Shown: in pieces, positions 43,110-51,571 of the stretch
How the letters are laid out: every line of letters begins with the position of its first letter
How positions within the stretch are numbered: the stretch's first letter is position 1
DNA from: Segniliparus sp051660745
Lineage (GTDB): Bacteria; Actinomycetota; Actinomycetes; Mycobacteriales; Mycobacteriaceae
Direction: 5' to 3'
Assembly (NCBI RefSeq): GCF_051660745.1
Contig: NZ_JBOFQF010000003.1
Coordinates: forward strand, 186,001-250,000
DNA length: 64,000 nt
Program-made: the position numbers and the translations under genes
Notes under the pieces: generated by a model
Database searches by the model: none
Told to the model about the DNA's origin: nothing
The model's input: the letters and a program-made list of their open reading frames with translations, nothing else

Positions 43110-44524
43110 CCACAACATTCGTCCACGGCGGCCTCGTGGTCACACCTGACGGCAAGCTCCACGCGGACGTGCTGGTCGACGGCGAGCGGATCGTCGCGCT
43201 CCTCGAACCCGGCTCGCAGGCCCTGGGCTCCGACCTCAAGCGCACGGCGGACCAGGTCGTGGACGCCACGGGCAAATACCTCATCCCTGGCGGGATCGAC
43301 GCGCACACCCACATGCAGATGCCGTTCGGCGGCACCGAGGCCTCGGACACGTTCGCGACCGGCACACAGGCCGCGGCCTGGGGCGGCACGACGACCATCG
43401 TCGACTTCGCCATTCAGAAGCCCGGCGAGCGGGTGCTCGACGCGCTCGAATCCTGGCACGCGAAGGCAGACGGCCAATGCGCCGTCGACTACGGCTTCCA
43501 CCAGATCGTGGGCGGCGTGGACGAAGACGCGCTCAAGTCGCTCGAGACGCTCGTCGCCGAGGGCGTGACCAGCGTGAAGCTCTTTATGGCGTATCCGGGC
43601 GTGTTCTACAGCGACGACGCGCAGATCCTCAAGACGATGCAGCGCAACAGCGAGCTCGGCGTCCTCACGATGATGCACGCCGAGAACGGCATCGCCATCG
43701 ACGAGCTGGTCCGCCAAGCCCTCGCGAAAGGCCGCACCGAGCCGGTCCACCACGGGCTCACCCGCCCGTGGCAGTTCGAGGAGGAGGCGACCCACCGCGC
43801 GATCCGGCTCGCCGAAGTGGCGGGCGCGCCCCTGTACGTCGTCCACGTCTCGGCCCGCCAGGCGATGGCCCGCATCGCCGAGGCCCGCTCGGCCGGGCAG
43901 AACGTCTTCGGCGAGACGTGCCCGCACTACTTGTGGCTCTCGTTGGAGGAACAGCTCGGCGCCCCCGGCTTCGAGGGAGCGAAATGGGTCTGCTCGACCC
44001 CGCTCCGCCCGAGGGCCGAAGGGCATCAGGACGGGCTGTGGCAGCATCTGCGCGCCGGGGAGGTGACCGCCGTGGCCACCGACCACTGCCCGTTCTGCCT
44101 GAACCAGAAAGAGCTCGGGGCGGGGGACTTCTCGAAGATCCCCAACGGGATCGGCTCGGTCGAGCACCGGATCGACCTGATCTACCAGGGCGTCGCCTCG
44201 GGCAAGATCACCGCAGAGCAATGGGTGCGGGTCTGCTCGACCGAGCCCGCCCGGATGTTCGGCCTCTATCCGCGCAAGGGCGTGATCGCGCCGGGCTCCG
44301 ACGCGGACATCGTGGTCTACGACCCCAACGGGCGCACAAGCATCGGCGTGGGCAAAGCCCACCACATGAACATGGACTACTCCGCCTACGAGGGCTGGGA
44401 GATCGAGGGCAAGGTGGACACGGTCATCTCCCGAGGATCGATCGTCGTCGCGGACGGGAAGTTCCACGGGCGCGCGGGCCATGGGAAGTACTTGAAACGA
44501 GGCCTTGCCCAAAACCTGGTCTGA
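43106..44524 (+). CDS. Dihydropyrimidinase/D-hydantoinase
   Basis: 472 residues. Amidohydrolase with binuclear metal centre: GIDAHTHMQMPFGG (HxH), TSVKLFMAYPG (carboxylated Lys), MMHAENG, YVVHVSARQA and VATDHCPF (Asp). It opens dihydrouracil or hydantoin rings in reductive pyrimidine catabolism. ATG 43106 overlaps the ligA stop (ATGA), so it is translated from the same mRNA as ligA or its own promoter is inside ligA. Linked to an LLM oxidoreductase downstream. Confidence 0.92.
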   Translation: MTTTFVHGGLVVTPDGKLHADVLVDGERIVALLEPGSQALGSDLKRTADQVVDATGKYLIPGGIDAHTHMQMPFGGTEASDTFATGTQAAAWGGTTTIVDFAIQKPGERVLDALESWHAKADGQCAVDYGFHQIVGGVDEDALKSLETLVAEGVTSVKLFMAYPGVFYSDDAQILKTMQRNSELGVLTMMHAENGIAIDELVRQALAKGRTEPVHHGLTRPWQFEEEATHRAIRLAEVAGAPLYVVHVSARQAMARIAEARSAGQNVFGETCPHYLWLSLEEQLGAPGFEGAKWVCSTPLRPRAEGHQDGLWQHLRAGEVTAVATDHCPFCLNQKELGAGDFSKIPNGIGSVEHRIDLIYQGVASGKITAEQWVRVCSTEPARMFGLYPRKGVIAPGSDADIVVYDPNGRTSIGVGKAHHMNMDYSAYEGWEIEGKVDTVISRGSIVVADGKFHGRAGHGKYLKRGLAQNLV

Positions 44525-44545
44525 CCTTCTGTGAGAGGATCAGCT

Positions 44546-45574
44546 ATGGATTTCGGACTCGTGGTGCAGCTGCACCGTCCCGCCGCCCGCGCCGTCGAGC
44601 TCGCCAAGACGGCGGAGAGCTACGGCTTCAGCCATTTCTGGGCCTTCGACTCGCATGTTCTGTGGGAGGAGTCCAACGTCGTGTTCGCCGCCGTCCTCGA
44701 GAACACCCGCAAGATCGTCGTCGGCCCGTTCGTGACGAACCCGGTGACCCGCCACCCCACGGTCACCGCGTCGACGTTCGCAACGCTCAACGACCTCTAC
44801 GGCAACCGCACGATTTGCGGGATCGGGCGGGGCGACTCCGCGCTGCGCACGCTCGGGCGCAAGCCCGCCAGCGTGACGGAGCTGCGCGACTCGGTGCAGG
44901 TCATCAAGGCCCTCGGCAACGGGGGAGCTGTCCCCGGCGAGGACGGCGGCACGATCCGGCTGCCGTGGGCGGCGGAGTCGCGCCTGCCGGTGTGGGTGGC
45001 GGCCTACGGACCGAAGGTGCTGGCGCTGACCGGCGAGGAGGCGGACGGGCTCATCGTGCAGCTCGGCGACCCGGACATCGCGGTGTGGATGATCGAGCAG
45101 GTGCGCACGGCGGCGGACAACGCGGGCCGCGACCCCGCGTCGATCAAGTTCTGCGTCGCCGCGCCCGCGTACGTCACGGGCGCGCACGGGGACTTGGCGC
45201 ACGCAAGGGAGCAGTGCCGGTGGTTCGGCGCGATGGTCGGCAACCATGTCGCGGACATCGTCGAGCGCTACGGCGCGAGCGGCGGGGCGGTGCCACAGGC
45301 GTTGTCGGACTACGTCGCGTCCCGCCGGGGCTACGACTACAACCAGCACGGGCAGGCGGGCAATACCCACGCCGGGTACGTCCCCGACTCGATCGTGGAC
45401 CGGTTCTGCCTGCTCGGCGGGCCGGAGGAGCACATCGAGCGGCTGCGCGAGTACCAGGAGCTCGGCGTCGACCAGTTCGCGCTCTACTTGCAGCACGACG
45501 CGCCGAGCGAGACGCTGCGGGCGTACGGAGAGAAGGTCCTCCCCGCCCTGCGGGCCGGGAAGGCGCTCGGTTGA
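44546..45574 (+). CDS. LLM-class (F420-dependent-type) oxidoreductase, TIGR03842-like
   Basis: 342 residues from ATG 44546 (an in-frame upstream start at 44531 is possible). Bacterial luciferase fold: MDFGLVVQLHRPAARAVELAKTAE, SHVLWEESNVVFAAVLENT, RHPTVTASTFATLNDLY, ICGIGRGDSALRTLG. Family TIGR03842 proteins commonly sit next to hydantoinases. Possible role: an oxidation or reduction of pyrimidine-degradation intermediates with F420 or FMN (inference). 21 bp after the dihydropyrimidinase gene. Its stop overlaps the DoxX start. Confidence 0.85.
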   Translation: MDFGLVVQLHRPAARAVELAKTAESYGFSHFWAFDSHVLWEESNVVFAAVLENTRKIVVGPFVTNPVTRHPTVTASTFATLNDLYGNRTICGIGRGDSALRTLGRKPASVTELRDSVQVIKALGNGGAVPGEDGGTIRLPWAAESRLPVWVAAYGPKVLALTGEEADGLIVQLGDPDIAVWMIEQVRTAADNAGRDPASIKFCVAAPAYVTGAHGDLAHAREQCRWFGAMVGNHVADIVERYGASGGAVPQALSDYVASRRGYDYNQHGQAGNTHAGYVPDSIVDRFCLLGGPEEHIERLREYQELGVDQFALYLQHDAPSETLRAYGEKVLPALRAGKALG

Positions 45575-46029
45575 GCGCGGGCGGCCTCGGGAGGTCCGCG
45601 CTCGACCTCGTGGCGCGCCTGTCCGTCGGCTACATGTTCGTCAGCGGCGCAGTGCGCAAGACGTCGGACTCCGCGTGGTTCGAGTCGAGGATGCGGGCCT
45701 ACGGGATCCCGCTCCCGCACCAGAGCGCGCTCCTGGTCGCGTGGGTCGAGCTGATCGGCGGAGCCTTGCTGATGCTGGGGCTGGCCACTCGGCTCGTGTC
45801 GGCGCTGCTCGCGGGCGTCATAGCGGTCGCCCTCGTGACGGCTATCGCGCCGCCGCTGCGCCAGCAGCATCCCGGCGCGGCCGAGTTCTTCAGCTATTTC
45901 TTCTACGCGTCAGAATGGCCGCTGCTCCTGGTCCTGGTCGCGCTCGCGCTGCACGGAGCCGGCCGGTGGAGCGCGGACCGGTGGCTGGCTAAGGCTTTGG
46001 CGGGAAACGCCGGACCAGCCACGAGGTGA
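45571..46029 (+). CDS. DoxX-family membrane protein
   Basis: 152 residues from TTG 45571. Four-helix DoxX fold: LDLVARLSVGYMFVSGAVRK, PHQSALLVAWVELIGGALLMLGL, ALLAGVIAVALVTAIAPP and EWPLLLVLVALALHGAGRW. DoxX proteins are membrane partners of oxidoreductases, and mycobacterial members (DoxX/SseA/SodA) work in redox defence. Overlaps the LLM gene by 4 bp; its end overlaps the end of the convergent lipoprotein gene by 41 bp. Confidence 0.83.
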   Translation: MSAGGLGRSALDLVARLSVGYMFVSGAVRKTSDSAWFESRMRAYGIPLPHQSALLVAWVELIGGALLMLGLATRLVSALLAGVIAVALVTAIAPPLRQQHPGAAEFFSYFFYASEWPLLLVLVALALHGAGRWSADRWLAKALAGNAGPATR

Positions 46030-47398
46030 CGTAGTCGAGCACCACGGGGTCGATCGTGGTCTCGATCCGCGCGTACTCGTCCACGCGCCCGGTGTCGGCC
46101 TGCTGCATCAGGTGGTTGTGGTCGGGGAAGACGTGCACCGTCGCGTCCGGGTCGTCGGCCAGCAGCCGCCGGGCCACGGGTTCGCTCTGGTCTGCGGGGA
46201 CCTGGAGGTCCTTGCCGCCGTAGAAGGCCAGCACGGGCATGCGCAGCGCGGACAGCGCAGCCGCAGGGTCGACGCTGACCAGCGCGCGGAAATACGGGGA
46301 CGCGTACGACTCGATCTCCGCGTCGGGCAGCGTGCGGTTCTCCGGCAAGGTCTGGTTGCGCTTGTGCAGGAAATCCACGACGGCCTGTCGGTTGCCCGCC
46401 TTGACCAGCGGCAAGAGCTCGTCAAGGAAGGCAAGCTCGGCGCCGTCCTTGCCGCCCGAGGCTCCTCCCGATTGCACGCTCAGCCGATCCTGCGCCTTGA
46501 GCACCTCGGCTCCGGGCACCGCTGGTCCGGCCATCATGACGACGAAGGCGACCCGGTTCTGCGGACGTGCCGCGACGATCGGCGCGAGGTACCCGCCTTC
46601 GCTATGGCCGAGCAGGCCGACGCGGTCTTTGTCGATCTCCCCCCGGCCTCGGAGATAGGCCAGCCCCGCCCCGACGTCGTCGACCAAGTCGTCGTAGTCA
46701 GAGTCGGCGAGCTTCCCGCCGGTGCCGCCGACCCCGCGTTTGTCGACGCGCAGGACCGCGTAGCCCGAGCGGGTGAGGGCGTCGGCGAGCACCAGGAACG
46801 GCTTATGCCCGAACACGTCCTCGTTGCGGTCGTTGCGCCCGCTGCCGTTGACCAGGATCACGGCGGGGAAGGGGCCGCCGCTGTCCGGCTCGGTCAGCGT
46901 GCCCGCGATCGTGATGGGGCCGCTGGGGTACGCGACCTCCTCGGCTCGATACGGGTACGGCGGCTCGGGCTCCTGCGGCCTGTTCGCTCCTGCGGCCTTG
47001 CCCGGGCGCAGGACGAGCGGGAACGCCGAGCCGAACTGGACGAACTGGCCGGCGATCGCGCCGGTGGCGGGGTCGTAGGTCCCGTGGAAGTTCGGCGCGC
47101 CAGGCAGGCCGGGGATGGCGAACCGCACATCGCCGGGCTCGGCGGCGACAGCGCCGAGGGGTTTGGCGAAGAGCCCTTGGGAGGGGACGTCGACAAAGCC
47201 GCCGTCCTTGTTCAAGGCGACCCCGATGGCGAGCGGCCCGGAGGGGGTCTGGATCTCGCCGTTCCAGTCGCCGAGCAGCGGCCCGCCTGCCTCGCCCGAG
47301 GGTTTCGCCTGCTCGGGCCTCGGCTGGGCCTTCGAGCAGCCGATCATCGCGGCAACGCACGCCAAGACGAGGAGAACAACTCCACAAACACGTCCCAT
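45989..47398 (-). CDS. Exported alpha/beta-hydrolase lipoprotein
   Basis: 469 residues from ATG 47398. Signal peptide ending in a lipobox-like AAMIGCSK (Cys about 21). A beta-rich N-terminal domain (GDWNGEIQTPSGPLAIGVAL, GAIAGQFVQF) precedes a serine hydrolase of the DLH/prolyl-oligopeptidase-like type: ILVNGSGRNDRNED, GLLGHSEGGYLAP (nucleophile GHSEGG), VFPDHNHLMQ (His) and YGGKDLQVP (Asp). Similar proteins in this group carry a family domain for small-substrate esterases. It overlaps the 3' end of the DoxX gene. Confidence 0.85.
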   Translation of the reverse strand: MGRVCGVVLLVLACVAAMIGCSKAQPRPEQAKPSGEAGGPLLGDWNGEIQTPSGPLAIGVALNKDGGFVDVPSQGLFAKPLGAVAAEPGDVRFAIPGLPGAPNFHGTYDPATGAIAGQFVQFGSAFPLVLRPGKAAGANRPQEPEPPYPYRAEEVAYPSGPITIAGTLTEPDSGGPFPAVILVNGSGRNDRNEDVFGHKPFLVLADALTRSGYAVLRVDKRGVGGTGGKLADSDYDDLVDDVGAGLAYLRGRGEIDKDRVGLLGHSEGGYLAPIVAARPQNRVAFVVMMAGPAVPGAEVLKAQDRLSVQSGGASGGKDGAELAFLDELLPLVKAGNRQAVVDFLHKRNQTLPENRTLPDAEIESYASPYFRALVSVDPAAALSALRMPVLAFYGGKDLQVPADQSEPVARRLLADDPDATVHVFPDHNHLMQQADTGRVDEYARIETTIDPVVLDYVTSWLVRRFPPKP

Positions 47399-47460
47399 GC
47401 CGATCAGTTTATCGGCCCGGGCCGAGCGCGGCTCCGGGCCTTGGCCGCCGCCACGAGGTT

Positions 47461-48429
47461 CTAGCGGGGCACGACCACCACTCGGTCGCCGCCGCCCTTG
47501 GCGGCCTCCCACGCCTCGCCGATCTCAGCGAGGGGGAAGAGCCGGTACGGCACTCGCACCGCGCCGGTGGCGATGCGCTCGATGTAGCGGGGGATCTGGC
47601 GGGCGAACTCCTCGAAGGAGAACGACCCGAACCCGCTGCCGCGCAACCGGATGTTCGTGCTGCGCAGCACCTGCGCGGGCACCGCTGCCGTCGCGCCGGC
47701 GAGCGAGCCGATCTGGACGAAGGAGATGTCCGCCCCGTGCGAGGCGAGCCCGTGGCCTTGGAAGACGGCCAGGGCGGCCTCGGCGGGCGGGCCCCAGACG
47801 AAGTCGAGCACCGTGGACGGGCTCGTTCCGCCGAGCGCGTCGGCGATGGCCCGGGAGTCCGTCTCGGCCTCGCCCGACAGGCGGACAGTCGAAGCCGCGC
47901 CCAGCTCTGCCGCGTGGGCGAGCTGCGCCTCGTTGCGCCCGACCGCGACCACCCGGTTCGCGCCGAGCGCCAATGCGTTCTGCACCGCGAGCAGGCCCGC
48001 CATGCCGGTGGCCCCGAGGATCAGGACGGTGCCGAGCTCCGGCGTCTCGTCGACGCGCGCGATGAGCGGCATCCACGAGGCGATGCCGGGGTTGATCCCG
48101 GCTGCGACTTGGACCGGGTCGGCGCCCTGCGGCAGCTCGACGGCGTTCTCCGGCGCTGCGATCAGTTCGGCGAGGGTGCCGTAGGGCGCGGCGGAGAAGC
48201 CCGTGTACACAAGCGTGCCGTCCTCGGCGCGCCCGACGGCGTCGACTCCGGGGACCAGTGGATAGACGCCTTCGCTGCTGTAGTGTTTCCCGGCGGCTCT
48301 GGCCAGCACCAGTTGGTGGACTCCGGCGGCGACCAGCTCGACGACCCGCTGCCCTTGGCGGGGCGCCGGATCGGGGAAGTCGGTGTACTCGGGGGCGCTG
48401 TCCGGGGTCTGGACGACTGCTGCTTTCAT
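47461..48429 (-). CDS. Zinc-type MDR (quinone oxidoreductase-like) reductase
   Basis: 322 residues from ATG 48429, preceded by GAGGAGG. Medium-chain dehydrogenase fold with VLILGATGMAGLLAVQNALALG (GxxGxxG) and an N-terminal GroES-like domain without the zinc ligands (VPGVDAVGRAEDG), so it is a quinone-oxidoreductase-like NADPH-dependent reductase. Divergent from the TetR regulator; a perfect inverted repeat lies between them, which suggests that TetR controls both. Confidence 0.87.
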   Translation of the reverse strand: MKAAVVQTPDSAPEYTDFPDPAPRQGQRVVELVAAGVHQLVLARAAGKHYSSEGVYPLVPGVDAVGRAEDGTLVYTGFSAAPYGTLAELIAAPENAVELPQGADPVQVAAGINPGIASWMPLIARVDETPELGTVLILGATGMAGLLAVQNALALGANRVVAVGRNEAQLAHAAELGAASTVRLSGEAETDSRAIADALGGTSPSTVLDFVWGPPAEAALAVFQGHGLASHGADISFVQIGSLAGATAAVPAQVLRSTNIRLRGSGFGSFSFEEFARQIPRYIERIATGAVRVPYRLFPLAEIGEAWEAAKGGGDRVVVVPR

Positions 48430-48520
48430 ACTGGCCTCCTCGCAGGGCGCCGGTTCCCCGACGGCCCGATGTCGTCTTGTGCCATCTCGGGCGCCACTCG
48501 TGCGCCGCGTTCCGAGATGG

Positions 48521-48565
48521 AATCTAACATGTGTAGATTAGATAGTAATCTACACATGTTAGATT
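48521..48565. promoter_or_regulatory. TetR operator: perfect 20-bp inverted repeat
   Basis: AATCTAACATGTGTAGATTA (48521-48540), 5-bp spacer GATAG, then the exact reverse complement (48546-48565). Each arm itself has a TCTA...TAGA partial dyad, so two TetR dimers might bind side by side. The repeat ends 6 bp before the GTG of the tetR gene and starts 91 bp before the MDR gene. Confidence 0.85.
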
Positions 48566-48571
48566 TTCAAG

Positions 48572-49207
48572 GTGGCCCGAGACCTCAACATGGAGAAGAT
48601 CGTCCAGGCGGCCTTCGGCGTGCTCGACGAAGACGGGCTGGACGGTTTGACGGTTCGGGCGGTCGCGGCCAAGCTCGACGTCAAGGCGCCCTCGCTGTAC
48701 TGGCATGTGCGCGACAAACAGCAGCTGCTCGACGAGATGGCCACCGAGCTCTGGCGGCGGCTCTGGGCCCGGCTCGGCGCGCTCGACCCCGACACGCTCG
48801 TGCGGGACGGCTTCCGGATCTACGCGGAGGCCTTGCGGCGGACCATGCTGTCGCACCGCGACGGCGCGCGGGTCTTCGCGGGCACCTATCTCACCGACGC
48901 CGAGGTGCTGCGGGCGCAAGAGGCCCCGCTGGCGAGTTTCGTGGACCGGGGCCACGACGTCGCCGCCGTCGCGCGGGCGCTCTGGCTGGTGTACTGCTTC
49001 ACCGTCGGTTTTTGCGTCGAGGAGCAGGCGGTCAGCCAGGCGCCCGACGACCGCTACTCGCTGCGGCGGCGCGACGAGCGGATCGGCGACGGAGCCGAGC
49101 TGGTCCGGCGCGCGGGCGCGGAATTCCTCGGCGATCCCGAGCGGCGGTTCGCGGAGCTGGTCGACATCTTGGCCGACACCGCCGACCGCATGTTGGGGAG
49201 GGCGTAG
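48572..49207 (+). CDS. TetR-family repressor
   Basis: 211 residues (GTG 48572; an ATG at 48590 is an alternative). Helix-turn-helix LTVRAVAAKLDVKAPSLYWHVRDKQQLLDEM, with C-terminal domain of the TetR_C_1 type (tetracycline-repressor-like, containing FVDRGHDVAAVARALWLVYCFTVG). It sits behind the 20-bp inverted repeat and divergent from the MDR reductase, which it probably represses together with itself. Inducer unknown. Confidence 0.88.
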   Translation: MARDLNMEKIVQAAFGVLDEDGLDGLTVRAVAAKLDVKAPSLYWHVRDKQQLLDEMATELWRRLWARLGALDPDTLVRDGFRIYAEALRRTMLSHRDGARVFAGTYLTDAEVLRAQEAPLASFVDRGHDVAAVARALWLVYCFTVGFCVEEQAVSQAPDDRYSLRRRDERIGDGAELVRRAGAEFLGDPERRFAELVDILADTADRMLGRA

Positions 49208-49228
49208 ACGGCCCGGTCCCACAGGCCG

Positions 49229-49993
49229 TCAGGCGGCCGCGGCCTCCGCCGCGTCGGGGGGATTGGACCGCTCGTGCAGGAAGGTGTACACGCTCGCGAT
49301 CAGGCAGACCGCCGCCGCTGTCGTGAGCATGCTCCATCCGGTCTCGATGGTGCTGAGCAGCCCGCCTGCGAGGGCTCCGGTCGCGAAGGACACGAGCAAG
49401 AGGAAGTAGCCAAGCCAGTCGGCGTAGTCGCCGCCGCTGATGTGGCGCTCGATGCCCTGGCCCATCTTCACCCAGGTGCCCGTGACGTAGCTCAGCGGCA
49501 CGGACACCTCGCCGTTCTTGGTGAACGAGGTGTTCAGCGAGCCGATGCCGAAGGCGACGAAGAGGATGGTGAGCAAGTCGATGTCGTTCGCGTCCGGGTC
49601 GACGGTCGCGTCGAAGATCGCCGCCGAGATGAGCGCGAAGGTGGTGAGCATCGTGGGGCCGTGCGGGTGCCCGGACCAGAAATGCCTGCGGCACAGCGAG
49701 GCGATGACCACGCCGCTGAGGAACGACAGGATGATGAGGAACGCCGCGAGCCCGAACATGCCTTGGCCTCGGAAGTAGCTCAGCACGGCGCGCTCGGTGT
49801 TGCCGGTCATGAAGGTGACGAAGTAGCCCTCGGTGTGGATGAACGCCGCCGCGCCGAGCAGCCCGGCCAAGGCGGCGAGCACCCAAGAGAGCCGGGCCTC
49901 GACGTCGAACAGCGCTTTTCTGCGCTCGTCGCTTGGTCGCTTCACACTCGGTCTCCTCTTCGGCCGGGTCGGGCGCTCCTCCTGGTCATCCAC
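49229..49993 (-). CDS. YoaK/DUF1275-family membrane protein
   Basis: 254 residues with six hydrophobic segments; typical DUF1275 signatures: LSWVLAALAGLLGAAAFIHTEGYFVTFMTGNTERAV (the conserved F(V/T)TxMTGN) and LNTSFTKNGEVSVPLSYVTGTWVKMGQ (family consensus VTGTxV). Function of the family is unresolved. Start ATG 49993; an alternative GTG at 49945. Convergent with tetR (a hairpin GACGGCC...GGCCGTC at 49207-49230 lies in the gap). Confidence 0.85.
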   Translation of the reverse strand: MDDQEERPTRPKRRPSVKRPSDERRKALFDVEARLSWVLAALAGLLGAAAFIHTEGYFVTFMTGNTERAVLSYFRGQGMFGLAAFLIILSFLSGVVIASLCRRHFWSGHPHGPTMLTTFALISAAIFDATVDPDANDIDLLTILFVAFGIGSLNTSFTKNGEVSVPLSYVTGTWVKMGQGIERHISGGDYADWLGYFLLLVSFATGALAGGLLSTIETGWSMLTTAAAVCLIASVYTFLHERSNPPDAAEAAAA

Positions 49994-50081
49994 ACAGCAT
50001 AGCCAGGAACGGGAGGCAGAAGAATGTGATCATTCACCCATTCGCCGCTGCGCATGGGGCACGGGTCTGCCTGAGGGCTGG

Positions 50082-50924
50082 TCAGCCGTTGACTCGCGCC
50101 AGCGCCGCCGCGAGCGGTTCGAGCACGGCCGGAGTGTGCGGCGGCGGGAGGTAGACGATCGCCAGGTCCAGCCCCGCCGCTTTGAACTCGGCGGCCTCGG
50201 CGGCGGCTTTCGCGTAGTCGTGGTCCTCGCTGAGCCGGATATGGGTGGAGGTGACGATCTCGGAGGGGTCGCGCCCCACATCCGCGCAGTGCTCGCGCAG
50301 GATGCCGAGCTTGCGGGTGAAGTCTTCGGGAGTCCCGGTCGGCACGTTCCAGTGCTGGGCGTATTGGGCGACGAAGCGCAGGGTCTTCTTCTCGCCGCCC
50401 CCGCCGATGACGATCGGCGGATGCGGGCGCTGCACGCCCTTCGGCTCGTTGCGGGCCTCGTTGAGCTGGTAGTGCTTGCCGTCGAAGGTGGTCGTCTCCT
50501 TCGTGAGGAGGCTGATGAGGATCTGCGTGGCCTCCTCGAAGCGCTCGAAGCGCTCCTTGATCGTGCCGAGCTCGATGCCGTAGGCCCCGGACTCCTCCTC
50601 GTTCCAGCCCGCGCCGATGCCGAGCTCCAGGCGCCCGTTCGAGATGATGTCGAGGGCGACGGCCATGTTCGCGAGCACGGCGGGGTGGCGGTAGTGGATC
50701 CCGGTCACCAGCACCCCGACGCGCAGGCGCTTTGTCGCCTGCGCGAGCGCGGCGAGGGTCGTCCAGCCCTCCAGGCAGGGCCCGGTGGAGTCGGAGAAGA
50801 TGGGGTAGAAGTGGTCGAAGTTCCAGGCGGACTCGAAGAGCTCGATGTCGTCGGCCGCTTGCCAGACGGCGAGCATGTCCGACCAGGCGGTGTTCTGCGG
50901 GGACGTTTTGATGGCGAAGCGCAT
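50082..50924 (-). CDS. LLM-class oxidoreductase (F420-dependent type)
   Basis: 280 residues from ATG 50924. Luciferase-like fold: SAWNFDHFYPIFSDSTGPCLEGW, ALAQATKRLRVGVLVTGIHYRHPAVLANMAVALD (IS) and GRLELGIGAGWNEEE; typical of TIGR03560 F420-dependent oxidoreductases. Substrate unknown. Upstream codirectional gene is the AhpD-like protein, 42 bp away; possibly cotranscribed. Confidence 0.87.
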   Translation of the reverse strand: MRFAIKTSPQNTAWSDMLAVWQAADDIELFESAWNFDHFYPIFSDSTGPCLEGWTTLAALAQATKRLRVGVLVTGIHYRHPAVLANMAVALDIISNGRLELGIGAGWNEEESGAYGIELGTIKERFERFEEATQILISLLTKETTTFDGKHYQLNEARNEPKGVQRPHPPIVIGGGGEKKTLRFVAQYAQHWNVPTGTPEDFTRKLGILREHCADVGRDPSEIVTSTHIRLSEDHDYAKAAAEAAEFKAAGLDLAIVYLPPPHTPAVLEPLAAALARVNG

Positions 50925-50966
50925 ACGGCCACTCTAGAGCCTGGAGCGCCCTCCAGGTCAAGGGTT

Positions 50967-51425
50967 TTAGTCCGCTTTCGCCGCCGACTCCGGAACGGCG
51001 CGGAAGCTGATCGCCAGGCGGTTCCAGGCGTTGATCAAACCGATGGCGACGGTGAGGTCGGCGATCTCCTTCTCAGTGAAATGCGCCGAGACTTCTGCGA
51101 ACGCCGCGTCGGGCACATGGGTCTCGGCGACACGGGTCACCGTTTCGGCCCAGGCGAGCGCCGCGCGCTCGCGCTCGGAGAAGAACGCGTCCACCTCGTC
51201 CCAGACGGGGACGAGCGTGATCTTCTCTTCGGCGACACCGAGCTTGCGCAGCTCCCTGGTGTGCATGTCGAGGCAGTAGGCGCAGCCGTTGATCAGCGAG
51301 ACCCGCAGGTTCACCAGCTCGACCAGCTCGGCGGGCAGTCCCGACTGCGCCACGTACGCGTGCACGCCCATCAGCGCTTTCACGCCGCTCGGGGCAGATC
51401 GGTAGTAGTCGAGCCGTGCGGGCAT
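50967..51425 (-). CDS. Carboxymuconolactone decarboxylase/AhpD-like protein
   Basis: 152 residues from ATG 51425. CMD domain with LINGCAYCLDMHTRELRKLG (Cys-x2-Cys plus His), the AhpD-type redox motif, and LTVAIGLINAWNRLAISF near the end. Peroxidase-like activity is typical. Upstream there is a GGAGC ribosome site. Divergent from the lipoprotein gene at 51572. Confidence 0.88.
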   Translation of the reverse strand: MPARLDYYRSAPSGVKALMGVHAYVAQSGLPAELVELVNLRVSLINGCAYCLDMHTRELRKLGVAEEKITLVPVWDEVDAFFSERERAALAWAETVTRVAETHVPDAAFAEVSAHFTEKEIADLTVAIGLINAWNRLAISFRAVPESAAKAD

Positions 51426-51571
51426 GGGGTGCTCCGTTCGTCGCCGTGTCGGTGTGTCGTGTCCAGGGCCCGCCTCGCCGGGCACGCGCGCAAGTCTCAG
51501 GAGTATCTTCTACCTCAGGGTACTTTCCACGTCGTCTGGCAGGGCTGACGCCTGCCTGAAAGGATAGCGGC

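Noticed and set aside
49207..49230. Hairpin GACGGCC...GGCCGTC as a terminator
   Set aside because: Arms are only 7 bp with a 10-nt loop and no U-tract; kept as a remark in the DUF1275 entry, not as a separate feature.
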